This document shows, piece by piece, positions 14,872 to 23,337 of a DNA stretch of 64,000 nucleotides. Origin of the DNA: 54-19 sp038210655 (GTDB lineage: Bacteria > Chloroflexota > Chloroflexia > Chloroheliales > Chloroheliaceae). Positions within the stretch are counted from its first letter, which is position 1, and the number at the start of each line of letters is the position of its first letter. Below the pieces are notes generated by a model. That model was not told the DNA's origin. It did no database searches and saw only the letters and a program-made list of their open reading frames with translations. Both the position numbers and the translations under genes were made by a program. The stretch lies in assembly GCA_038210655.1 (NCBI GenBank), contig JBBQWM010000007.1:62001-126000 (forward strand). Reading direction: 5' to 3'.

Positions 14872-15894
14872 ATGATACAGATGCAGCCAGAGTCCTCCAC
14901 AGTTCCGCCCTCTATTTTGTTGGTAGATGATAGTCCCGGTGTGTTGTATACCGCTTCTAAAATTCTTACTCATCACCATTTTACGGTGACAACTGCCCAA
15001 AACGCTTATGAAGCACTCTCCCAAATTAAAGAGAATTCTTTTGATTTGGTGGTCTGCGACATTAATATGCCGGGCCAGAGTGGGCTAGAATTTTTAAACG
15101 ATCTCAAGCAAATGGACCCAACGATTGCCAGCGTCGTGTTGACTGCCAATACCAATGCAACGGTAGCCCTGGCGATAGAGGCCATGAAATCGGGGGCGCT
15201 AGGTTTTGTTACCAAACCGTTCAAAGAAGAGCAGTTGATCGAAGCCGTAAATACGGCTCTTGAGCAGGCCCGGTTGGTACGCAGTACTTTTCAGGCCGAG
15301 TTTTATACCCGGATGCTCGAAAGTTTGTGTGAAGCCTTGCTCAATACGATGGAAGTGGGCGAATATACCAATCAGGGTAGTAGCCAGCGGGTCGCCCGTT
15401 ATTCGCGGGCGATTGCCAACGCTCTGGGCCTTTCGCCCGACGAGGTTTTTCAGATTTATCTGGCGGGCCTCTTTCACGATATTGGCAAAATTGGGGTTCC
15501 CGACCATATTCTCAAAAAAGTCGGGCCGTTAACCTCAAACGAAGTCCGGGAGATTTCTCGTCACCCGGAGTTTGGCACTCGGATTATCGAGCAAGCGCAC
15601 GGCATGACTATGGCGGCTAATATCGTTCTTCACCATCACGAGTGGTACGATGGTACGGGCTACCCAGATCAGTGGGCCGGAGAGAATATTCCGCTCGGTA
15701 GCCGGATCGTAGCTATCGGGGATGTCTATGACGAGCTTACTTCCAACCGCATCTATGCCCCGATCCGTAGCCACGCTGAAGCCATCGAGGAGCTTAAAGA
15801 AGGTAAAGGAACCCAGTTTGACCCTAACATTGTCGATCTAGCCCTCATAATAATCGAAGCAGAACTTTTAAAAGGGATGAAAGATGAGGGATGA
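14872..15894 (+). CDS. Response regulator with degenerate HD-GYP output domain
   Basis: A 340-residue cytoplasmic two-component regulator. Residues 14-130 are a receiver with acidic pair Asp19/Asp20, phospho-acceptor Asp63 (VVCDINMPG) and Lys115 (TKPF). Residues 150-330 are an HD-GYP-type domain, which in active members hydrolyses cyclic-di-GMP. FHDIGKIG (His202-Asp203), His231 and HHHEWYDGTGYP (254-265) are present. The first metal-ligand histidine, usual in a TAGHSxRV context, is replaced by Ser170 (NQGSSQRVARYS), so activity may be altered. AGGAG at 14861 precedes ATG 14872. The last residues, KDEG, and the TGA stop come from a dispersed GATGAGGGATGA repeat. No sensor kinase is adjacent. 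Confidence 0.9.
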   Translation: MIQMQPESSTVPPSILLVDDSPGVLYTASKILTHHHFTVTTAQNAYEALSQIKENSFDLVVCDINMPGQSGLEFLNDLKQMDPTIASVVLTANTNATVALAIEAMKSGALGFVTKPFKEEQLIEAVNTALEQARLVRSTFQAEFYTRMLESLCEALLNTMEVGEYTNQGSSQRVARYSRAIANALGLSPDEVFQIYLAGLFHDIGKIGVPDHILKKVGPLTSNEVREISRHPEFGTRIIEQAHGMTMAANIVLHHHEWYDGTGYPDQWAGENIPLGSRIVAIGDVYDELTSNRIYAPIRSHAEAIEELKEGKGTQFDPNIVDLALIIIEAELLKGMKDEG

Positions 15895-15966
15895 AGAAAT
15901 GCAGAAGTCAGAATGCAGAATGCAGAATAGAAATACAGAAGAGAACTAAGCGCGAAGCATGTATTG

Positions 15967-16028
15967 TAATCGTAAATCGTAAATCGCGACCTCGCCCCCT
16001 GTGGGGGTAAATCGTAAATCGTAAATCC
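15967..16028. repeat. GATTTAC tandem repeat with GC hairpin, copy 1
   Basis: AATCGTAAATCGTAAATCGC, then CTCGCCCCCTGTGGGGG, then TAAATCGTAAATCGTAAATC. The 7-base unit CGTAAAT is repeated on both sides of a short GC hairpin. It lies between convergent genes. Related copies are at 42107-42143 and 48111-48263. Confidence 0.8.
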
Positions 16029-16031
16029 CTT

Positions 16032-16397
16032 TCATCCCTCATCTTTTGCCTTCCAGACCGGCTTGGCTCCTTCCTGGCGGGCGATTTCAAAGCGGGTTTG
16101 GTTGGCATAAAGGGCTTTGTTGACATCGCTACGGCCCAGGCTGGCCCAGCCCTTTTTGACAAGGTGCTGGCGGAGCGCCCCGGCATCGGCCTCTCCAATT
16201 TCGGCGAACGCCTGGCTCATCGCGGCTATTAAATCCTCGCCACCACTTGCTATTGGGTCGCTAGAACTTGACACGGTAGCGGGCCTGGCGCGAACCGGGC
16301 CGCTTTCCAACTGTGCCACTCTTTCTTCCAATTCCGCGAACCGGGCCGTCAGACGGGCGACTTCTTCCGCCAGGTCTTCCTGATCCATTTCGGACAT
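16032..16397 (-). CDS. Hypothetical coiled-coil protein, 121 residues
   Basis: Family not recognised. Residues 5-32 (DLAEEVARLTARFAELEERV) form a heptad-like coiled coil, followed by a Ser/Pro linker and a C-terminal domain of about 60 residues with LRQHLVKKGWASLGRSDVNK, which could be a small winged-helix-like fold (weak). Start is ATG 16397 (MSEMDQ) without a strong GGAGG; revised starts within the first four residues are possible. No membrane segment. The C-terminus KDEG and stop come from the same GATGAGGGATGA repeat that ends the convergent response regulator gene, so the native C-terminus may have been replaced. Confidence 0.6.
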   Translation of the reverse strand: MSEMDQEDLAEEVARLTARFAELEERVAQLESGPVRARPATVSSSSDPIASGGEDLIAAMSQAFAEIGEADAGALRQHLVKKGWASLGRSDVNKALYANQTRFEIARQEGAKPVWKAKDEG

Positions 16398-16495
16398 GCT
16401 TTACCTCGCACTTTCGTTGTTTTCTGCTAGACAGTGGCTATCATTTTACCATATTAGTATAACCCTGAATTTAGGGGAAATTTAGGGGCGGTCTA

Positions 16496-16562
16496 TGGGC
16501 GGAGCCATATCCAACAAAATACGGTCTGCTTCTTGTTAGACATTGCTCCGCCAATGGATATT
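16496..16562. repeat. GGGCGGAGCCATATCCAAC hairpin repeat, copy 1
   Basis: TGGGCGGAGCCATATCCAAC at the left and TTGTTAGACATTGCTCCGCC near the right form an imperfect inverted repeat, ending CCAATGGATATTC. A CATCCCTCATCCCTC tail follows directly, as in the copies at 26391 and 63191. Upstream, 16398-16495 holds nothing recognised. Confidence 0.8.
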
Positions 16563-16781
16563 CTCTTTCATCCCTCATCCCTCATCCCTCTCTATTCTGC
16601 ATTCCCTTCATCCCGCATCCTTGTTGCCAATGGATTATTCCACTTTTCCGCTCGGCTTTCACTCTTGAGGGACTTTTTTTGATATACTATGTCTATGCCA
16701 AATCAGAGCCTTTATGCTTCCGAAACACGCATTGCAACTGCATTAGTAATTACTGTAAAAAAAATTAGGAGGAAACCGACG

Positions 16782-17555
16782 ATGAGCCTCAAAGAGATGT
16801 TTGATTTAAGCGGCAAAGTAGCCGTAGTGACCGGTGGTGGGCGCGGCATTGGCAAGACGATTGCCGATATTTATGGCGAGGTTGGGGCTAAACTGGTTAT
16901 TACCGGGCGGCGCGACGAGTGGCTTATCCCTACCCAGCAAGAATTTGAAGCAAAGGGTTATCAGTGCTTGAAAATAGTCTCGGATGTTTCCAGTTCGAGC
17001 GATATTGAGCGGACTGTTCAAACGACCCTGGCAGAGTACGGGCAAATCGACATTCTGGTCAATAACGCTGGGCAGAGTTGGGGTTCACCAACGGTGGATA
17101 TGCCTCTGGCAAAGTGGAACCAGATTATGGATGTAAACTTGAACAGTATTTTCGTGTTGAGCCAGTTGGTAGGTCGTCACATGATCGAGCGTGGTCAGGG
17201 CGGTCGGATTATCAATATTGCGTCGGTGGCGGGTTTGATGGCTGGCGACCCGGAAGTCGGTAGCACCCTGGCCTATAACACCAGCAAAGCAGCCGTGATT
17301 ATGTTTACGAAGGCCCTGGCGCGGGAGTGGGGTGAAAAGGGTATTCTGGTAAATGCTATCGCGCCGGGCTGGTTCCCGACTCGGATGGCTTCCGGCACTA
17401 TCGAGGCCAACCGGGAGCGTTTCGAGGCTCAGATACCGCTAAAACGGGTCGGTGATTTGGAGGAACTGAAGGGGGTTGCGCTCTTTTTAGCTTCGCCCGC
17501 TTCGAGCTATATTACCGGGCAGACCCTGGTAGTGGATGGTGGTATGTCGCTTTAG
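16782..17555 (+). CDS. Short-chain dehydrogenase/reductase (gluconate 5-dehydrogenase-like)
   Basis: A 257-residue NAD(P)-dependent oxidoreductase with Rossmann fold. Cofactor glycines are in VTGGGRGIGK near residue 15. NNAG is near 93. The catalytic Ser lies in IASVAGLM and the YxxxK pair in LAYNTSKAAV. IAPGWFPTRM and a C-terminal YITGQTLVVDGGMSL are typical. Start is ATG 16782 behind AGGAGG (16767-16772); the longer frame from 16689 has no ribosome site. Sequence style fits the gluconate 5-dehydrogenase/3-oxoacyl-ACP reductase-like group, but the substrate cannot be fixed. It is followed by weak hairpins at 17560-17590 and 17611-17664 before the P450 gene. Confidence 0.9.
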   Translation: MSLKEMFDLSGKVAVVTGGGRGIGKTIADIYGEVGAKLVITGRRDEWLIPTQQEFEAKGYQCLKIVSDVSSSSDIERTVQTTLAEYGQIDILVNNAGQSWGSPTVDMPLAKWNQIMDVNLNSIFVLSQLVGRHMIERGQGGRIINIASVAGLMAGDPEVGSTLAYNTSKAAVIMFTKALAREWGEKGILVNAIAPGWFPTRMASGTIEANRERFEAQIPLKRVGDLEELKGVALFLASPASSYITGQTLVVDGGMSL

Positions 17556-17694
17556 GTTAGCTCTCAAAGATTGCTAAGAGCTTTGAGGAGTATAATGAGG
17601 CTGTTTTGAGCTAGAGAAGGCAATAGCCTGGATCGAGCGAAGGTGTCTTTCGGGTTTTCTCTAGCCTCAAGGTTCGATTTGAGAAAGGATAAAA

Positions 17695-20600
17695 ATGACT
17701 ACCCAGGATCAGGAAAAGCAGGATACGATCCCCCAACCACCGGGCAAGTTTTTTGTTGGTAATTTGCTTGATCTCGGTGCCAGAACTCCGGTGCAGAACC
17801 TGATGAAGTTGGCCCGCGAGTACGGCTCGGTCTTTCAGTTGGATATGTTGGGCCGACCTTTGATAATAGTTTCCAGCCACGAATTGATGCAAGAGCTTTC
17901 GGACGAAGCTCGCTTTGACAAAAAAATCTGGGCTCCTCTCAAAGCGGTACGCTCTTTTGCCGGGGACGGCCTTTTTACGGCCTACACCAGCGAGGAGAAT
18001 TGGTCGAAAGCTCATAATATTTTGCTGCCCAATTTCGGTCAAAGGGCTATGCAGGGCTATCACCCTATGATGCTGGACATCGCCGATCAGTTGATGCTCA
18101 AATGGCAGCGTCTTAACGCCGAAGATGAGATCGATGTCGTCCACGACATGACGAACCTGACGCTGGATACTATCGGGTTGTGCGGTTTCGATTATCGCTT
18201 TAATTCATTCTACCGCGAAAGTATGCACCCTTTTGTCGATGCGATGGTGGGGGCCTTGAGCGAGACGCAGGAGCGGCAGCGCCGGTTGCCTATCGAAAAC
18301 CGAATGCGGATCGACCGGCAGCGCCAATTGCAATCCAATATTGATTTTATGAACCAGACGGTTGACCGTATCATCAAAGAGCGGCGTGAGAGTGGCGAAG
18401 ACTTTATGACCAAGCCCGATCTGCTTAGTTATATGCTTTCGGGGGTCGATAAAAAAAGCGGTGGACGGCTGGACGATCTTAACATTCGCTACCAGATCAT
18501 TACTTTCTTGATCGCCGGACACGAGACCACCAGTGGTCTGCTTTCGTTTGCTCTTTACGCCATGCTAAACCATCCCGACGTACTTGCCAAAGCTTATGAC
18601 GAGGTTGACCGGGTGTTGGGTTCCGACCCTTCGGTCAAGCCGACCTACGCCCAAGTCAACCAGCTAACCTATATCTCCCAAATCTTGAAAGAAACCCTCC
18701 GACTCTGGCCGACCGCCCCAATGTTCGCGCTTTATCCTTACAAAAATACGACTATTAGCGGCAAATATAAGGTCAATAAAGGGGTTCAGATTGCGGTATT
18801 GGTTCCGATGCTGCACCGCGACCAGAGTGTTTGGGGTGAGCGGGCCGAGATTTTCGACCCGGAGAACTTTAGCCGGGAGGCCGAGCGTAATCGTCCTGCC
18901 AGCGCCTATAAACCTTTTGGCAACGGGCAACGAGCCTGTATTGGTCGCCAATTTGCTTTGCAAGAGGCGAACCTGGTGCTGGGTATGATTTTGCAACGCT
19001 TTAAGCTGATCGATCACACTCGTTACCAGCTTAAATTCAAAGAGACCCTGACTATGAAGCCCCACGAGTTCAAGGTCAAGATCAAGCACCGCACCGACCA
19101 CGACCGGGTTATTACGGTTGCGACCCCGGCCCTCGTCTCTCATTCTGCTCCGGCAGCCTCTCAGCCAGTCTCACCGACTGCTCCAGCCTTGCCAAAACAC
19201 AACACGCCTTTGTTGGTGCTGTTCGGCTCGAATTTGGGAACCGCCGAGGAAATCGCCAACCAACTGGCCCAGGCCGGGGAAACCAACGGCTTTTCGACGA
19301 TTGTCGCGCCCCTCGATAGCTATGTCAATCAGTTGCCAAAGGCAGGCGCGGTTATGATCGTGACGGCCTCTTATAATGGCACGCCGCCCGATAACGCGGT
19401 TGAATTTTGCAAGTGGCTACGTGGTGATGAACTAGACCCGGACACTCTCCAGGGAGTTAAGTATACCGTCTTTGGTTGCGGCAACCGGGATTGGGCCGCG
19501 ACTTTCCAGGCGGTCCCGCGTTTGATCGATAGCAAGCTAGAAGAATACGGCGCTACCCGGATTTTCCAGCGGGGCGAAGGGGATGCCAGCGAGGATTTTG
19601 ATGGTCAGTTCCAGACCTGGTATCAACCGCTCTGGCCGACCGTCGCAACCGCTTTGGGGATCGACCTGACCCCGGCAGGCGATAGTGCAAAAGAGCAGCT
19701 TTATACGGTCGAGGTCGTTCCTGGTCAGCAGGCCAGTCAGTTTATTGCTTCGCTGGGGGCGCGGCCTATGCAAGTCAGCCTCAATCGAGAGTTGCATACC
19801 AAAGACGGCCCCCACCCCTCGGAGCGTTCGACCCGCCATATCGAAGTACAACTGCCCGAAGGCGTGACCTATCGGGCTGGGGATCACCTGGGCGTAATCG
19901 CTCACAACACCGAAGCCCAGGTCAAGCGCGTCGCTTCTCATTTTGGCTTTGATAGCGATAGTGTGATCCGTATTCAAAAACATGGCAACCGCAAAACTTT
20001 CTTGCCGGTTAGTGAGGCGGTTTCGGTTTACCGTTTGCTCTCCAACTATGTCGAATTACAAGAGGTTGCCACCCGCAAGCAGATCAAAACCCTGGATGAG
20101 TATACCGAGTGTCCCCCCGACAAGGTCAAGTTTGCGGCCTTATCGGGCGACGACGAGGTCAGCGTAGCCCACTACAAAGAAGAAGTGCTGGCAAAGCGCA
20201 AGTCGTTGATCGACCTGCTCGAAGAGTTCCCGGCCTGCGAGTTGCCCTTTAATGTCTACCTGGAAATGCTTTCCGCGCTCCGTCCGCGTTACTATTCGAT
20301 CTCGTCCTCCCCCCTGGCCCAGGAACGCCACTGTAGTATTACGGTCGCGGTGGTGGATGGCTCGGCCCGGTCGGGACACGGAACGTATCAGGGGGTTTGC
20401 TCGAATTATCTATTGGCCCAGAGCCAGGGCAGCCTGACTTACGCTTTTGTGCGCGATACAGGGTCGGCTTTCCGTCTGCCGGACGACTCGACTGTACCGT
20501 TGATTATGGTCGGCCCTGGAACCGGCTTGGCTCCCTTCCGAGGCTTTTTGCAAGAGCGGGCCGCCCTCAAGCGGCAGGGTCAGGCCATCGGCGCGTCGCT

Positions 20601-20958
20601 GCTTTTCTTCGGCTGTCGCCATCCGCAGCAGGATTTTATCTACGAGTCCGAACTGCGCGATTTTGAGGAGCAGGGTGTTACCCGGCTTTTCACGGCCTGT
20701 TCGCGGGCCGAGGGTCAGCCCAAAACGTATGTCCAGAACCAGATTTTGGAGAATAAAGAAGAAGTCTGGCAATTGATCGAGCAAGGGGCGCGTATCTACG
20801 TTTGCGGGGATGCCAGCAAGATGGCCCCCGGTGTCCGACAGGCTATCGCTACAATCTACCAGGAGAAAACCGGGGCCGATGAGCAAGCCGCCCAACAGTG
20901 GCTAAACGACCTGACGGCCCAAAACCGTTATCTGGTCGATGTCTGGTCGGCCAGCTAA
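17695..20958 (+). CDS. Bifunctional cytochrome P450/NADPH-P450 reductase (CYP102-like)
   Basis: A 1087-residue self-sufficient monooxygenase of the P450-BM3 (CYP102A1, 1049 residues) type. Known members hydroxylate medium and long fatty acids near the omega end. P450 domain, residues about 15-465: I-helix AGHETTSG, ExxR in LKETLRLWP and heme loop PFGNGQRACIGRQ with Cys415 as the iron ligand. A Ser/Pro/Ala-rich linker (about 480-500) leads to an FMN domain from about 505 (LFGSNLGTAEEIANQ). The FAD/NADPH part has RYYSISSSP, GVCSNYL and GPGTGLAPFRGFLQER. Start is ATG 17695 after GAGAAAGGA. All key residues are intact. It stands opposite a minus-strand lipid cluster, which supports a fatty-acid substrate. 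Confidence 0.95.
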   Translation: MTTQDQEKQDTIPQPPGKFFVGNLLDLGARTPVQNLMKLAREYGSVFQLDMLGRPLIIVSSHELMQELSDEARFDKKIWAPLKAVRSFAGDGLFTAYTSEENWSKAHNILLPNFGQRAMQGYHPMMLDIADQLMLKWQRLNAEDEIDVVHDMTNLTLDTIGLCGFDYRFNSFYRESMHPFVDAMVGALSETQERQRRLPIENRMRIDRQRQLQSNIDFMNQTVDRIIKERRESGEDFMTKPDLLSYMLSGVDKKSGGRLDDLNIRYQIITFLIAGHETTSGLLSFALYAMLNHPDVLAKAYDEVDRVLGSDPSVKPTYAQVNQLTYISQILKETLRLWPTAPMFALYPYKNTTISGKYKVNKGVQIAVLVPMLHRDQSVWGERAEIFDPENFSREAERNRPASAYKPFGNGQRACIGRQFALQEANLVLGMILQRFKLIDHTRYQLKFKETLTMKPHEFKVKIKHRTDHDRVITVATPALVSHSAPAASQPVSPTAPALPKHNTPLLVLFGSNLGTAEEIANQLAQAGETNGFSTIVAPLDSYVNQLPKAGAVMIVTASYNGTPPDNAVEFCKWLRGDELDPDTLQGVKYTVFGCGNRDWAATFQAVPRLIDSKLEEYGATRIFQRGEGDASEDFDGQFQTWYQPLWPTVATALGIDLTPAGDSAKEQLYTVEVVPGQQASQFIASLGARPMQVSLNRELHTKDGPHPSERSTRHIEVQLPEGVTYRAGDHLGVIAHNTEAQVKRVASHFGFDSDSVIRIQKHGNRKTFLPVSEAVSVYRLLSNYVELQEVATRKQIKTLDEYTECPPDKVKFAALSGDDEVSVAHYKEEVLAKRKSLIDLLEEFPACELPFNVYLEMLSALRPRYYSISSSPLAQERHCSITVAVVDGSARSGHGTYQGVCSNYLLAQSQGSLTYAFVRDTGSAFRLPDDSTVPLIMVGPGTGLAPFRGFLQERAALKRQGQAIGASLLFFGCRHPQQDFIYESELRDFEEQGVTRLFTACSRAEGQPKTYVQNQILENKEEVWQLIEQGARIYVCGDASKMAPGVRQAIATIYQEKTGADEQAAQQWLNDLTAQNRYLVDVWSAS

Positions 20959-20984
20959 GGGAGCAAATTGTAAAGAGATTGGTC

Positions 20985-21063
20985 TTGGTAGGGGCGACCC
21001 TTGTGGTTGCCCTCGGAGACCAGGCACAGTCTTCACCGGCGACCACAAGGGTCGCCCCTACCA
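20985..21063. repeat. GTAGGGGCGACC hairpin repeat, copy 2
   Basis: Arms TTGGTAGGGGCGACCCTTGT and ACAAGGGTCGCCCCTACCAA with interior CTCGGAGACCAGGCACAG. Sits between the convergent P450 and epoxide-hydrolase-like genes and can fold as a long hairpin that could end both transcripts. Confidence 0.87.
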
Positions 21064-21096
21064 AAAAGAGATGGTTTGATAAAAGTTTATAATCTA

Positions 21097-21969
21097 TCAG
21101 TCGGCGAGGTGTTCCAAAATCAACCGATTGATCTCGGCGGGTGCTTCTTCGGCGGCCCAGTGACCGATACCTTTGAGTATCTCGGTACGGAAAGGGCCGC
21201 TGCAATATTTGGCGGTCTTTTTCCAGGTACGCGGCGAGAGGGCAAAGTCTTCCTCGCCGTAGACCATCAAGGTTGGTATTTCGATCTGCGGCAGTTGGTC
21301 CGGATTGTCTTTTAGCAAGTCGGCAGGTTGGAAATTGGCCCGGTAATAGTTAAAAGCTGCCGTTAGTTGACCGGGTTGGAGCAACATCTCGCGGTAGGTA
21401 TTTATAACTGCTTCGGTAAAAGTTTGTTCAGCGTGGGGGGTCGAGAGGAAACACCATTGGATCAACCGCTTGATATGCTCACCGCCAAAATATTGTTCCG
21501 GTACTTCGGGAGTTTGGAAGAACCAGGCATACCAGCTTCGGTACATCTGCTCGACTCCTTCGCGCAAAACCTCCCGGTAAGCCGAAGGGTGCGGGCAGTC
21601 GATCACGACCATTTTCTTGACCAGGGCCGGTTGCAAAGCGGCAAAAGTCCAGCCGATTAGCGCACCCCAATCGTGGACGACCAAATTAGCCTTTGACCAG
21701 CCGAAAGCTTTGTAAAAAGCTCCCACGTCACTAAGTAGGGCTTTCATGCGGTAGGCCTCGACTCCTTGCGGTCGGTCGGAAAGGTTATAACCGCGTAAAT
21801 CGGGGGCGATAGCCCGGTATCCGGCCTGGCTCAAAGCTTCAAGCTGGTTGCGCCACATATAAGAATATTGCGGAAAGCCGTGCAGAAGTAGTACTGGTTC
21901 TCCCTCGGCTGGCCCCTGAGCGATGTAATGCAACTGAATATCGCCGTTGGCAACTTTGCCCTCTTCCAT
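21097..21969 (-). CDS. Alpha/beta hydrolase, epoxide hydrolase-like
   Basis: A 290-residue soluble alpha/beta hydrolase of the epoxide hydrolase/haloalkane dehalogenase group. The oxyanion motif is HGFP (30-33). Nucleophile Asp100 lies in VVHDWGALIGW, the acid is probably in GEEDFAL and the catalytic His270 in GIGHWAAEEAP. An Asp rather than Ser at the nucleophile elbow separates it from lipases. DLRGYNLSDRP is typical. Start is ATG 21969 (MEEGKVANG); the extension to 22011 is not supported by a ribosome site. It lies downstream of the Ohr gene, separated by 121 bases and a hairpin. Epoxy-fatty acids from the neighbouring P450 would be plausible substrates, as inference only. Confidence 0.85.
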   Translation of the reverse strand: MEEGKVANGDIQLHYIAQGPAEGEPVLLLHGFPQYSYMWRNQLEALSQAGYRAIAPDLRGYNLSDRPQGVEAYRMKALLSDVGAFYKAFGWSKANLVVHDWGALIGWTFAALQPALVKKMVVIDCPHPSAYREVLREGVEQMYRSWYAWFFQTPEVPEQYFGGEHIKRLIQWCFLSTPHAEQTFTEAVINTYREMLLQPGQLTAAFNYYRANFQPADLLKDNPDQLPQIEIPTLMVYGEEDFALSPRTWKKTAKYCSGPFRTEILKGIGHWAAEEAPAEINRLILEHLAD

Positions 21970-22027
21970 GCCACACCTGCCATTTCTATATTTGCTTGTT
22001 TTGAAAATCAATTGTGAATTTAATAAA

Positions 22028-22072
22028 GGTATCAGGTGTCAGCCGTTTCGTTTTTACCTGACACCTGATACC
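22028..22072 (-). terminator. Hairpin between ohr-like and epoxide hydrolase genes
   Basis: GGTATCAGGTGTCAG at 22028-22042 pairs perfectly with 22058-22072 around a T-rich loop; a further CTGACACCT unit follows to 22080. It probably ends the four-gene minus-strand operon. Similar wording to the hairpin at 11896-11937. Confidence 0.65.
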
Positions 22073-22090
22073 TGACACCTAAGACCTGCT

Positions 22091-22525
22091 TTAAGCTTCC
22101 GCCGCCGGTTCCTCGATAACAAGTTGCACTTCTATATTGCCGCGCGTGGCGTTGGAATAAGGACAAACTTTGTGGGCGGTCTCCACCAGCGTTTCGGCCT
22201 CGCTGCGTGACATACCGGGTAAGGTAATGTGCAGTTCTACCGCGAGGCCCAGCCCGCCCTGACCGATAGTTCCCATCCCGACTTTAGCCGTTACAGTGGG
22301 GTCTTGCACGCTCATTTTTAGACGACGGGCCGCCATTATGAGCGCGTTATCGAAGCAAGCGGCATACCCGGCGGCAAAGAGTTGCTCCGGGTTGGTTCCG
22401 TCGCCGCCCGGCCCGCCTAACTCTTTCGGGATACTCAAAGCCAGGTCGAGCTTGCCATCCGAAGTAGCCGTATGGCCTTCCCGACCCCCTCTAGCGGTCG
22501 CTTCCGCCGTATAGAGAATGTTCAT
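22091..22525 (-). CDS. ohr: Organic hydroperoxide resistance protein, Ohr/OsmC family
   Basis: A 144-residue thiol peroxidase that reduces organic and fatty-acid hydroperoxides in the cytoplasm. The two redox cysteines are Cys57 in AAGYAACFDNAL and Cys121 in HKVCPYSNATRGN. The Ohr N-terminal TAEATARGGREGHTATSDG is clear, which favours Ohr over OsmC. Full family length. It begins 11 bases after the lipase-like gene, so it is the last gene of an acetyltransferase, wax synthase, lipase, Ohr operon. Its place there fits protection of lipids from peroxidation. No MarR-type OhrR regulator is seen nearby. Confidence 0.92.
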   Translation of the reverse strand: MNILYTAEATARGGREGHTATSDGKLDLALSIPKELGGPGGDGTNPEQLFAAGYAACFDNALIMAARRLKMSVQDPTVTAKVGMGTIGQGGLGLAVELHITLPGMSRSEAETLVETAHKVCPYSNATRGNIEVQLVIEEPAAEA

Positions 22526-22536
22526 GCTATTTTTTA

Positions 22537-23319
22537 CTAAACCTTATGCTTTCTGGTGGATTTAGCTTTTGCCAACTGCTTGCCGATCAGCTGATAGACA
22601 CACGGGTTGAAAGCCAGCCCACCGTGCGTACCCAGCACCTCAAAATTGGTGGAAGGGTCGTCATTGATACAGTAACGCCAATCTACGATCCCATCGCTCT
22701 TGGTGTAGATAGCGGTTTGCATAATTTCTTCTGGCAAGCCGTTGCGTAAGGCTTTAGCCGAGGCGCAGTTGCAGTGACCGGTAAAGCAACCCGGTTGCTC
22801 CTGCCGATTGCGTACCAGATGAATACGCTGTCGGACTACATTGCTAAATTCGAGGACTAGCGGATGCGAACTGATCCCCCGGAAAGGCGAGGCCAGCGTG
22901 ATAACCGAGGCGACCTTTTCAGGATGGCGGGCGCTGACCGCACGGGCCAACACGCCACCCAGGCTATGCCCGATCAGGTGGATCGGTCTTCCGGTCTGGT
23001 TGTAAGCTTTTTCGACCGTCAGGGCCAGCCGATTGGTCAGAGTTTCGAGACATTCGGCGTTGCGCCCGATTTGGGACATGAAAGGCTTGTAGCCCTGCCG
23101 TAATAGCCACCAGTACATCTCTTGCAAATATAGATCGGTTGCCAAAAAGCCCGGTACAACGATTACCCCCGACCCGTCTCCGCGCGGCACACCAAGACCG
23201 TAATAAACTGGCGAGTACCGTAAAGCCAGCCAATCAACCCCCATCAAACTTTCGCGCCAAATTGGGACTGAAGCCGGTTTTTGGTCTTTTGCAAAATAAT
23301 AGTCTTGTTGTGCAGACAT
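22537..23319 (-). CDS. Alpha/beta hydrolase, triacylglycerol lipase-like
   Basis: A 260-residue hydrolase with Ser119 in the elbow GHSLGG, an Asp in YTKSDGIVDW and a His in GTHGGLAFNP as the likely triad. VIVVPGFLATDLYLQEM supplies the oxyanion region. No signal peptide is seen, so it is probably intracellular. The GHCNCASA stretch has closely spaced cysteines. Start is ATG 23319 behind GAGAGGA. It lies 18 bases from the wax synthase stop and 11 bases before ohr, so co-transcription is likely. The pattern resembles esterases paired with WS/DGAT genes in actinobacteria; a role in mobilising neutral lipid is inferred. Confidence 0.82.
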   Translation of the reverse strand: MSAQQDYYFAKDQKPASVPIWRESLMGVDWLALRYSPVYYGLGVPRGDGSGVIVVPGFLATDLYLQEMYWWLLRQGYKPFMSQIGRNAECLETLTNRLALTVEKAYNQTGRPIHLIGHSLGGVLARAVSARHPEKVASVITLASPFRGISSHPLVLEFSNVVRQRIHLVRNRQEQPGCFTGHCNCASAKALRNGLPEEIMQTAIYTKSDGIVDWRYCINDDPSTNFEVLGTHGGLAFNPCVYQLIGKQLAKAKSTRKHKV

Positions 23320-23337
23320 ACATTTAATCCTCTCTTA

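Noticed and set aside
18664..19143. Antisense frames within the P450-reductase gene
   Set aside because: Shadows of a highly conserved coding sequence without independent signals.
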